Shown here: positions 36,315 to 44,396 of the stretch, one piece after another | Layout: each line of letters opens with the position of its first letter | How positions within the stretch are numbered: the stretch's first letter is position 1 | Origin: Terriglobia bacterium | GTDB taxonomy: Bacteria; Acidobacteriota; Terriglobia; Terriglobales; Acidobacteriaceae | Direction: 5' to 3' | Length of the DNA stretch: 60,472 bases | Assembly (NCBI GenBank): GCA_021324365.1 | Contig: JAJPJE010000011.1 | Coordinates: 1-60,472, forward strand | Translations under genes and position numbers: made by a program | Notes under the pieces: model-generated | What the model saw: the letters and a program-made list of their open reading frames with translations, nothing else | What the model was told of the DNA's origin: nothing | Database searches by the model: none

Positions 36315-39300
36315 TCAGGAAGTTGCGACGCTCAATCCGGCCCGTCCGGCGCGAACATGAGCAACCGGTTTTTCATGCAACAGTAATTCGCTCGCCTGTA
36401 CGCGCGGGTCGGCATGGAACCACTCCTGCACAACCCCACCACGCAGAAAATTCGTGATCGAAAGCAGAGTCATGCCCTGGTGATGCGCCATCCAACAGCG
36501 CACTAGCTCATAACGGTGCCAACGCGAACGCCGTGCCGAGGGCGTAAAGTCCGCTGCCTCATAGAATCCGTAGGAAGCAAACCAGCCCTCGCGATGCATG
36601 CGGCGCAGGTCTTTCACGGCTTCCGAACCGACAGCGCCAAGCGCAAGTGCCGCGGAGTATGGTGAGATGACCAAAGCCTTCATCTCATCTTTGTGCAGCG
36701 CAAGTCCCGGCAAGCCGAACGCGTGGTACTGGTAATTGCCTGCCTCATCGAGCTTGAAATAGGCGGACTCGGAAATTCCCCATGGAACGCCCTTGCGTGT
36801 CGCGTATGCCTGCTGCGCCCGCACCGCTGCCGCACGTGAACGATCCAGAAGCGTATTCGGATACGAGCGCATCCACAGCGCCGGCATCAGGTATTCAAAC
36901 ATCGTGCCGGTCCAGGAGACGAGCACGGGACGCCCATCTTCAACCGTATGCGTTCGGCCAAGCAGGAACCAGCAATCCTGTTCGATATCTTCCTTAGCGA
37001 TCGCAACAAAAGCAGCGATGCGCGATTCCGATGCGAGCAGGTCGTAACAGGCGGAATGCAGTTTCTCAACCTCCGCATCATAGCCAACCGAAAGAAGCTT
37101 ACGGCGCGGATCAAGCAGCATTCCAAAATCCATCTCGTCTGCCAGCTCCCCGGCCTGGTTTGCAATCGACCGGATTTGATTAATAAGCCGGATGGCGTTG
37201 GCACGAGCTTGCGCCAGCAATGCCGCCAGTTGCTGAACCGCGGATTGACGCTCAGGGGAGCTGCCCGTGCGAAACATTGTCATGCGCACCAGTGCCTCGA
37301 TGCGTTCGATGAACTCGGGCATAGACCGCAACGCCGGCAGGTTCTCCCAGTCACTGGCTGCCAGCACCTGCTCCTTGCGTAGCGATGCAAATTCCGGCAG
37401 CAGCCAGGGCGTGAAATCGCGGACCGCCTCGCGTATGGAGGTTGCACGACGGCGCAATTCCGCCGCAAACCAGACTGCATCCGCCGGACGCGGCCGTCCC
37501 GCCGCGGATGCCTCCAATTCACTCAAGCAGTCTTCCTCTGTGGAAAACGCAAACTTCAATGCATCGGCGCCGCGCAACCCGCGCTGCAGAACCCGTGCAT
37601 TTCGGCGGGTGCACGCTCGCAAGTCGCGCAATGCAACCAGGATGTCAAAAGCTCCTTCCGCCAGCGACGCTTGCAACAGCGGTTTGCGAAGCAGGTTGAG
37701 GCAACCTTGCTGCAGCGTCCACAGCGACGCAACCAGGTTACCGTTATCCACTGATGAAACAAATTTCGGCGGCAGAGGCTGCAGGGTTTGCGTGTCGTAC
37801 CAGTTCAGGAAATGACCATGGGCGCGTTCCAGACTTCTCATCGTCTGCAACGTCCTCGCATTCAGAGCGGCAAATTCAGGTAACGTCAGATACCCGAATT
37901 CATGAGCCGCCTGCCTTGCGTTCAGCAGGAATCCCATGTTCGTCGGCGAAATGCGAGGCGCAATTTTCGCGGGATCTTCCTGCACATTGTCGGGAACCAG
38001 CCAATTATGTTCGGCAGTGCTGAATTCCGCAAAGTACCGCCACGTTCGCAACGCAGTCTGCTTCAGGAACATTTCGTCCGTCTTCGAAACTTCCTTCCGC
38101 AGAGCTCGCGGCGACCGGTTCAGCCAGCTGGAAACAAGCTTGCTAAACGCCCACAAAATGAGGATCGGGAGCGCGGCCCAGAACGACTCGCGACGCCAGT
38201 AGTAAATTGCCAGGCCAAGTACAACCGCTACAATCGGCGTCCAGTCCAGATATACATCGACCGCAGTTCGCTTCTGATGCCCTAATTCCGCTTGCGCAGC
38301 CGTCTCCCACTCCAACAATCCACGCCGCGTAATCAAGCGCCGCACCAGCGCCCGAAGAATTGCATCCAGCGATAGCAGCGCCTGGTGTGCAAGGAAGGTC
38401 AACGTCAGCAGCACATTCACATTAGCCGTAAACAATCCGCTGACCGCGTCCAGCGCCACGTTTATGCTTCGTTCCGCCAACGCTCGGCCCAGCGTAAAGA
38501 GGAAGTGGAACCACGACGGCAGGAATAAGATGATGACGGTCGCAATGGTCCAGTAACGTGCCGGTTCCGGCAGCGCAAACCATCCCAACAGGAGGAACAG
38601 GAAGGTCCCTGGCTCGACAAGGCTGCGTCGCAGATTATCGAGAATCTTCCATTGCGACGAAATTGAAATCGGATTACGCTCGCGTTCTCCCGCTTCATTC
38701 GTTACGTGCGAGCCCAGCCAGCCGGCAATTTGCCAGTCACCGCGCAGCCAACGATGCTTCCGGCGATTATAGGCACTGTAATGCGACGGATAATCGTCAA
38801 TCACTTCGATGTCGGTGACCAGTCCAGCTCTCGCGTAGGCGCCCTCGATCAGGTCATGGCTCAGCAGAGCGTTACGTGGGAAGCGCTCATTGAGAACCTG
38901 GTGCAGCGTCTCGACTTCGAAAATGCCCTTGCCCGTATAAATGCCTTCGCCGTACAAGTCCTGGTAAACGTCCGAAATCGCGCGGGTATAGATATCGAAG
39001 CCAGTCTGCCCGGAATAGATATTGGCAAGTCGCGAGCGGGAAGCGCTCTGCACACTCACGCCCACGCGCGGCTGCAGAATTCCATATCCCGATACCACAA
39101 CGTTTCTGACAGGATCGATAATTGCCTGGTTAAGTGGATGCGCGATGGCGCCGACCATGCGGTGCGCCGATCCTCGAGGCAGTTCGGTATCGGAGTCGAG
39201 CGTAATCACGTAACGAACACGCGGCAGGATCGACAGATCGCCAACTTTCACCGGAAAACTGTCGTATTCGTTCTTTAGCAGCTTATTGAGATCGAGCAGC

Positions 39301-40817
39301 TTTCCTCGCTTGCGCTCCCAACCCATCCACACCTGCTCGCGCGGATTGTAGATGCGGTGCCGATGCAGGAGCAGGAAGGAGCCCGCATTCTTTGCCGCGT
39401 ACTTGTCGTTCAACGCTGAAATCAAATCGCTGCAAAGTTTCACCAGCGGATCGTCCTCATTGGGCGGCTCCTGCGAGTCCGCCAGATCCGTCAGCAAAGC
39501 AAAATGCAGGTTGCGATCATGGTTTCCGAGATACCGGACTTCCAGATCGTCTACCAGCCGTCGTACCTGCTTCTCGTTCAATAAGAGCGTCGGAACAACG
39601 ATCATGGTGAGGCATTCGTCGGGAATGCCGTCCGACAGGTCCAGCTTTGGCAGAATCTTGGGTTTCAGCAGTGTGGTGACAAGATAATTGATCAGTTCCG
39701 TCGCACTCTGGGAGCATGGCAATACCGCAATCACCATGGCGAACAGTACCAGTGCCAGTGAACTGGAACTGCTGAGCAGAGGCCGCAGGATTGCAGCCAT
39801 GATGCCCAAAGTCAGCAATTCGATCGCGGGAAGATAGAATTCGTCCGGGTGCCGCCGCAATATCATCTGGATTTGCGTGCCCAGCCCCGGCCTGTATCCC
39901 GCCTTACGGTGCAACAACGTGGCGCCTTCGGCAACCAGGTAGTAGCCCACATGTGAGCGCCGCATGGCCAGTCGCGGATTGGCGTGCGACCAATGCCGAG
40001 CATCTTTCGCCAACTCCAGCGCCGCACCAGCTACCTCCACTTCGCTCATATCGGAATGTGCGGAAATCTCAACAACGGCGTCTCGATATAGTTCGCGGCT
40101 TTGAAAATCCATCTGCGCGTAGGCGCCTGCCGGGTCTTGCTTCAAAATCTGGTCGAAACAAACCAGTGGCTCGACTATATCCTTCCAGGGCGCCTGTCCG
40201 GCATCCCGAAGACTTCGCACACACACACCAACCCTGTTTTCTGCCGTGCGATCTCGCAGCACCTCCGGAGCGCGATGCGCGATCTGCTCCAGCAAACTAA
40301 GCTTCAATGCTGCCGGCAATGCCCACAACTCCGCCATTTGCAACGGCGAGTGTTCCTGAAACGCCGTCACAAATGCAGAAAAGCCTTCATCGCTGAATTC
40401 GAGATTTGCACTCTGGATGAACTGATCGGCAATGGCGGCAACTCGCGGAACAATCGCTCCACTCACATCACGAACATGGGGAAGCTTGCGCAGGAGTTGC
40501 AGGGCCGAGGACGTGTCCTGAATTGAGGCAATCACGAGCCGGATGTTGTCATGAAGCCAGCGAAAATCCTCCGAGGAGGGTTCGTCTGCATTGACCTTGT
40601 CCAACTCTGGGAAAACCGGCAGCAGGGCCTTCTCCATCGCATTGAAGCGATTCTGGAAGGAATCCGAGGATACCGTCTTCGGAATCCACGCCAGCAGCTT
40701 TGCCAGTTCTGCGCCTTTCGCTCGCAACAACGACAGCTCTAACTCGACGTGGATCGCATGCTCAGGCAGCCGTTCAGCTTCCGCAGTCGCTATTTCCAGA
40801 TGAGTATTCTTGGGCAT
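36315..40817 (-). CDS. Cyclic beta-1,2-glucan synthase-like protein (GT84 plus GH189-type domain, no GH94)
   Basis: 1500 residues; ATG 40817 with AGGA upstream, nine bases after the ABC exporter stop. Membrane segments lie near 320-380. The glycosyltransferase part (about 400-720) has 'YVITLDSDTELPRGSAHRMV' (DxD, near 540), 'RNALLSHDLIEGAYARAGLV' and 'RKHRWLRGDWQIAGWL' (near 690). Further membrane helices are near 730-900. The C-terminal half (about 920-1480) carries the glycoamylase-like region now linked to cyclisation (GH189), with 'VLVSWTGTMFEYLMPALWMR' and 'WMAHHQGMTLLSITNF'. Characterised synthases are about 2800 residues and end in a GH94 phosphorylase domain that sets chain length; this protein stops just after 'VQASELLLHEKPV', where GH94 would follow. 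No GH94 fragment is in the following DNA. Confidence 0.85.
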   Translation of the reverse strand: MPKNTHLEIATAEAERLPEHAIHVELELSLLRAKGAELAKLLAWIPKTVSSDSFQNRFNAMEKALLPVFPELDKVNADEPSSEDFRWLHDNIRLVIASIQDTSSALQLLRKLPHVRDVSGAIVPRVAAIADQFIQSANLEFSDEGFSAFVTAFQEHSPLQMAELWALPAALKLSLLEQIAHRAPEVLRDRTAENRVGVCVRSLRDAGQAPWKDIVEPLVCFDQILKQDPAGAYAQMDFQSRELYRDAVVEISAHSDMSEVEVAGAALELAKDARHWSHANPRLAMRRSHVGYYLVAEGATLLHRKAGYRPGLGTQIQMILRRHPDEFYLPAIELLTLGIMAAILRPLLSSSSSLALVLFAMVIAVLPCSQSATELINYLVTTLLKPKILPKLDLSDGIPDECLTMIVVPTLLLNEKQVRRLVDDLEVRYLGNHDRNLHFALLTDLADSQEPPNEDDPLVKLCSDLISALNDKYAAKNAGSFLLLHRHRIYNPREQVWMGWERKRGKLLDLNKLLKNEYDSFPVKVGDLSILPRVRYVITLDSDTELPRGSAHRMVGAIAHPLNQAIIDPVRNVVVSGYGILQPRVGVSVQSASRSRLANIYSGQTGFDIYTRAISDVYQDLYGEGIYTGKGIFEVETLHQVLNERFPRNALLSHDLIEGAYARAGLVTDIEVIDDYPSHYSAYNRRKHRWLRGDWQIAGWLGSHVTNEAGERERNPISISSQWKILDNLRRSLVEPGTFLFLLLGWFALPEPARYWTIATVIILFLPSWFHFLFTLGRALAERSINVALDAVSGLFTANVNVLLTLTFLAHQALLSLDAILRALVRRLITRRGLLEWETAAQAELGHQKRTAVDVYLDWTPIVAVVLGLAIYYWRRESFWAALPILILWAFSKLVSSWLNRSPRALRKEVSKTDEMFLKQTALRTWRYFAEFSTAEHNWLVPDNVQEDPAKIAPRISPTNMGFLLNARQAAHEFGYLTLPEFAALNARTLQTMRSLERAHGHFLNWYDTQTLQPLPPKFVSSVDNGNLVASLWTLQQGCLNLLRKPLLQASLAEGAFDILVALRDLRACTRRNARVLQRGLRGADALKFAFSTEEDCLSELEASAAGRPRPADAVWFAAELRRRATSIREAVRDFTPWLLPEFASLRKEQVLAASDWENLPALRSMPEFIERIEALVRMTMFRTGSSPERQSAVQQLAALLAQARANAIRLINQIRSIANQAGELADEMDFGMLLDPRRKLLSVGYDAEVEKLHSACYDLLASESRIAAFVAIAKEDIEQDCWFLLGRTHTVEDGRPVLVSWTGTMFEYLMPALWMRSYPNTLLDRSRAAAVRAQQAYATRKGVPWGISESAYFKLDEAGNYQYHAFGLPGLALHKDEMKALVISPYSAALALGAVGSEAVKDLRRMHREGWFASYGFYEAADFTPSARRSRWHRYELVRCWMAHHQGMTLLSITNFLRGGVVQEWFHADPRVQASELLLHEKPVAHVRAGRAGLSVATS

Positions 40818-40826
40818 TAATGATTC

Positions 40827-42632
40827 CTAGCGATAACTTGCAGCTTGCATTTCGAACATTTCTGCGTAACGCCCGCCCATTCGGGCAAGTTGATCGTGAT
40901 TCCCTTCTTCTGCGATCTTGCCTTGCTCCAGCACCACAATCCGGTCGGCCATTCGAACCGTCGAAAAACGATGAGAGATAAACAACGCCATCTTTCCCGT
41001 TGTTAACTCCGCAAAACGCTGGAAGACCTCGAACTCGCTCTTCGCATCGAGTGCGGCGGTTGGCTCATCAAGAATGAGTAACTGCGCATCTCGTAGATAC
41101 GCTCGCGCCAAGGCAACTTTCTGCCACTCGCCTCCCGACAGATCGACTCCCCCTTCGAAGCGCCTGCCCAGCATTTGCTCATAACTGTTCGGCAGCTTTG
41201 CAATCACATCATCGGCCAGGCTCTTGTGAGCCGCGGTTTTGACGAGTGGTACGTTCTCTATGTCTTCGATGCGGCCAACAGCGATGTTTTCGCGCGCCGT
41301 CATCTCGTAGCGCATGAAGTCCTGGAAAATGACACCAATCTCCCGATAGAGATCCTCCAAGTCGTACTCTCGCAGGTCCACTCCGTCCAGCAGGATTTGT
41401 CCTTCTGTCGGGTCGTATAGCCGGGTTATCAACTTGACGATTGTCGTTTTGCCCTGACCGTTCTCGCCAATCAGCGCAACTCGCTCGCCTGGCTGCAAAT
41501 GGAAATCCAATTGGTTCAGAATCAATCGCGGACTGCCGGGGTAGCTGAATGACACTTTCCGAAATTCAAATCCGCGCTTGATGGGCCGTGGCGCCTTCAA
41601 GGCATTGGGCTTCGACCGGATCGTTGGCTGCATCTGGAAGAAGGCCAGCAGGTCAGTCAGGAAAAGTGCCTGATCAGCCACTCCCGCCAGTGTCGAGAAC
41701 GTTTGCTGAATATTCGAGCTCGCCTGCTGAATGGCTGCAGCCAGCAACGTCAGTGTGCCTAGGGTGAACGCACCTATTACTGTCTTCCAGATTACAAAAA
41801 CGTAGGCTAAGTAATAACCAAGTGTGCCAATGATGGACAGCAAACCGCCAGCAACCAGCCGGCGCCGCGCCAGCGCAACATCTTCTTCGTAAATGCCGTT
41901 CGCGAGCTGCGTGAATCGGTTGGTCAGGAAATTCTTCAGCCCGAATAGTCGCAGTTCCTTTGCGGCTTCCTTGCTGCCGCCCAATACCCTTAGGTAGTCC
42001 AACTGCCGCTTGATCGGCGTCTGGCGGAAATTTTTCGCATATCCTAAGAAAGCGAAGTGACTCTCGCCCAGGAATGCGGGCACCACGCCGGCAATCAGCA
42101 GGAGGATCAGCCACGGCGAGAACGCCATGATTGTCACTGACATCGAGATCGCGGTGATCACCTGTTGCACCAGCCGGCCGAGTGACTGGATCATGGCCAG
42201 CCGGTCTGTCGCCTGTACGCGGGCGCGTTCGAGCCGGTCGTAGAAAACCGGGTCTTCATAGGCAATTACATCCAGCTCCGACGCATGCTTCATTACCTGG
42301 ATGCTGACGTGACGCGTATATCTCTCCGCCAGTAGCGTGTCGGAATAATCAATCGAACGGGAAAGAACGCTGATCAGCAGGGCAAGTCCAAACTCGATTC
42401 CCACCAGTTCCCATATGTGCCGGCCCGGGGCATGGTGGACGATCCCATCAATAATCAGCTTCGTAATCCAGTAAAGACCAACGGGCAGTACTGAGATGAA
42501 AAGGCGCGCGATCAGTCCATACGTGACCACCCCAGGCCCTGAGTCCCACACGATCTTCAGGACGGGAGGTACGTTACGGAGTGCAGACAGCCGTTCCTGC
42601 CAGCTTTCCCAGAAACTGCCTTTTTTTGACAT
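40827..42632 (-). CDS. ABC exporter (fused membrane and ATPase domains), candidate glucan exporter
   Basis: 601 residues from ATG 42632. Six membrane helices in the first 310 residues are followed by an ATPase domain with Walker A GENGQGKT (near 392), Q-loop 'IGVIFQDFMRYEMTARENIA', signature LSGGEWQKVALARAY, Walker B 'LLILDEPTAALD' and H-loop 'LFISHRFSTVR'. This half-transporter acts as a homodimer in the inner membrane. Its position directly upstream of the beta-1,2-glucan synthase-like gene, with translational-coupling spacing, parallels the ndvA-ndvB/chvA-chvB pairing. However, its sequence is closer to the generic lipid/peptide exporter group than to NdvA, so glucan export is an inference from context. 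Confidence 0.9.
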   Translation of the reverse strand: MSKKGSFWESWQERLSALRNVPPVLKIVWDSGPGVVTYGLIARLFISVLPVGLYWITKLIIDGIVHHAPGRHIWELVGIEFGLALLISVLSRSIDYSDTLLAERYTRHVSIQVMKHASELDVIAYEDPVFYDRLERARVQATDRLAMIQSLGRLVQQVITAISMSVTIMAFSPWLILLLIAGVVPAFLGESHFAFLGYAKNFRQTPIKRQLDYLRVLGGSKEAAKELRLFGLKNFLTNRFTQLANGIYEEDVALARRRLVAGGLLSIIGTLGYYLAYVFVIWKTVIGAFTLGTLTLLAAAIQQASSNIQQTFSTLAGVADQALFLTDLLAFFQMQPTIRSKPNALKAPRPIKRGFEFRKVSFSYPGSPRLILNQLDFHLQPGERVALIGENGQGKTTIVKLITRLYDPTEGQILLDGVDLREYDLEDLYREIGVIFQDFMRYEMTARENIAVGRIEDIENVPLVKTAAHKSLADDVIAKLPNSYEQMLGRRFEGGVDLSGGEWQKVALARAYLRDAQLLILDEPTAALDAKSEFEVFQRFAELTTGKMALFISHRFSTVRMADRIVVLEQGKIAEEGNHDQLARMGGRYAEMFEMQAASYR

Positions 42633-42997
42633 ATAAATGAGAGCCGCTAACGACGCCGAAGACTTCCGGGAGGGATCAAGCCCCGCATGGCACAACTAGC
42701 CCCAGCCGAAGTCCTTACCAATGAGAGATGCCGGAACAATTATTATAGTTTGTCGGCCTTCCAGCCCCCTTCCTCCCCTCATTACACCTGCGACTTAGGT
42801 CGCTGCACTTTCGTTTCCTTCGCCCGTGTACTTTCAGTACACCCCTAAGCAGTTTGCCTGATTAGACATTAAGCAGAGTCAGGCGATACTGCTCAAGTGC
42901 TGAGGCGGAAGCTGGACTTACATAACTGGAAGTTTTTGCGAATCCAGCAGCTTCTCTGGAGCATTAATTCAGGTAAGTTTTGCGCGCTACTGAAAAA
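42633..42997. promoter_or_regulatory. Divergent promoter region of the glucan genes, rich in hairpins
   Basis: 365 bases between the exporter (minus) and the GH144 gene (plus). A minus-strand TATAAT box is at 42742-42747. Three perfect small hairpins follow: GCGAC/GTCGC (42790-42803), GTGTAC/GTACAC (42826-42842) and GCCTGA/TCAGGC (42856-42884). No open frame is supported. These may be operators or leader structures for the GH144 gene. Confidence 0.4.
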
Positions 42998-44365
42998 ATG
43001 ACTTCGTCAAGACGTGATTTTCTAAGAACATGTCTGACAGGTGCTCTGGTTATTCCTCTGGCCGGGAAGAGCATGGCATCAGATTTGTTCCTACCCGACG
43101 ACCCCGTCACCGCGGAGATCGACTCCGCGCTTCTGGACGACCTCGAGCGCGCTGCCTTTGATTTCTTCTGGAACGAATCGGATCCGAATACCGGGTTAGT
43201 CCGCGACCGTGCCCTCGCCGAGGGCGGTGACAAACGCCTGATGGGCAGTATTGCCGCCACTGGCTTTGGCCTGACCGCTTTGTGCATCGGCCACCGCCGT
43301 CACTATGGAAATCCCAGGGAAATCACCAACCGGGTTCGAAACACTCTGCACTTCCTGCTGACCGAAGCCCACCAGGTAAACGGCTTCCTCTATCACTTCG
43401 TAGACATTCACACAGGCAATCGCTACGGTGTCTCGGAAATTTCTCCCATCGATATGGCGATCCTGCTCTGCGGCGTACTTACCTGCCGCGAGTACTTCCA
43501 CGACTCGCAAATCCGCCATGAAGCACATGAGTTCTATCGGCGTGTGGACTGGACATGGATGCTGAACGACGGCAACTCGTTCGCCCTCGAGTGGACTCCG
43601 GAGTTCGGCTTTAGCCCACTGCGCTGGAGCGAGTACAGCGAATCCATGATGCTGTACCTTCTCGCCCTGGGTTCGCCGCGGCACCCGATCCCCGTAGAAT
43701 GCTGGAACGACATTCAACGTCCTTGGCTGGTGTACGACAATTATCGCTACATTTCCTCCCACGCGCCATTGTTCATTCACCAGTTCTCGCATGCGTGGTT
43801 CGATTTCCGCGGCAAACGCGACAAGCATACTGACTACTTCGGCAACTCCGTTCTGGCTTCTCAGGCGCACCGCGACTTCTGCCAGAAACTCAGCTCAAAG
43901 TTCCCTTGCTATTCCGGAGAAGTATGGGGAATCACTTCGTCGGATTCCAGCAGAGGATATGTCGCCTGGGGTGGACCGCCGGTTCTTGGGCCGATCGACG
44001 GCACCATCGTGCCCGCCGCATCGGCAGGATCTCTTCCCTTTATCCCTGCCGAGTCGGCTTCGGTGTTGCGTAACCTTCGCGGCTATTACGGACACCAGAT
44101 TTGGAAGAGATATGGATTCGTAGACGCCTTCAACCCGTTGACCGGTTGGGCAAGTTCCGACGTGGTCGGCATTGATGTCGGCATCAGCATGCTGATGGCA
44201 GAAAACGCCCGCAGCCAGTTCGTTTGGAATACCTTCATGCGCAGCCGTGAAGCGCAGCTTGGCATGGAGCGCGCCGGCTTTCACGAAGTTCCGCCTCCGT
44301 CGAACCTCTACGCATACCAGCAGAGGCCTCCCCGGTCGCTGTTCGCGCGGTTTGATGCAATCTAA
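42998..44365 (+). CDS. Tat-exported GH144-type endo-beta-1,2-glucanase
   Basis: 455 residues from ATG 42998. The N-terminus MTSSRRDFLRTCLTGALVIP is a textbook Tat signal (SRRDFL). The mature protein is an (alpha/alpha)6-type hydrolase: 'LLDDLERAAFDFFWNESDPN', 'GLVRDRALAEGGDKRLMGSI', 'ATGFGLTALCIGHRRHYGNP', 'LNDGNSFALEWTPEFGFSPL', 'RWSEYSESMMLYLLALGSPR', 'FIHQFSHAWFDFRGKRDKH' and 'GWASSDVVGIDVGISMLMAE'. This set matches the 'glucoamylase family protein' group that includes GH144 beta-1,2-glucanases. It should cut beta-1,2-glucan in the periplasm. Its location beside a beta-1,2-glucan synthase-like gene strongly supports the substrate. Confidence 0.85.
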   Translation: MTSSRRDFLRTCLTGALVIPLAGKSMASDLFLPDDPVTAEIDSALLDDLERAAFDFFWNESDPNTGLVRDRALAEGGDKRLMGSIAATGFGLTALCIGHRRHYGNPREITNRVRNTLHFLLTEAHQVNGFLYHFVDIHTGNRYGVSEISPIDMAILLCGVLTCREYFHDSQIRHEAHEFYRRVDWTWMLNDGNSFALEWTPEFGFSPLRWSEYSESMMLYLLALGSPRHPIPVECWNDIQRPWLVYDNYRYISSHAPLFIHQFSHAWFDFRGKRDKHTDYFGNSVLASQAHRDFCQKLSSKFPCYSGEVWGITSSDSSRGYVAWGGPPVLGPIDGTIVPAASAGSLPFIPAESASVLRNLRGYYGHQIWKRYGFVDAFNPLTGWASSDVVGIDVGISMLMAENARSQFVWNTFMRSREAQLGMERAGFHEVPPPSNLYAYQQRPPRSLFARFDAI

Positions 44366-44396
44366 ATATTCTCTGCGCCTCTGTCTGGAAACAGGC

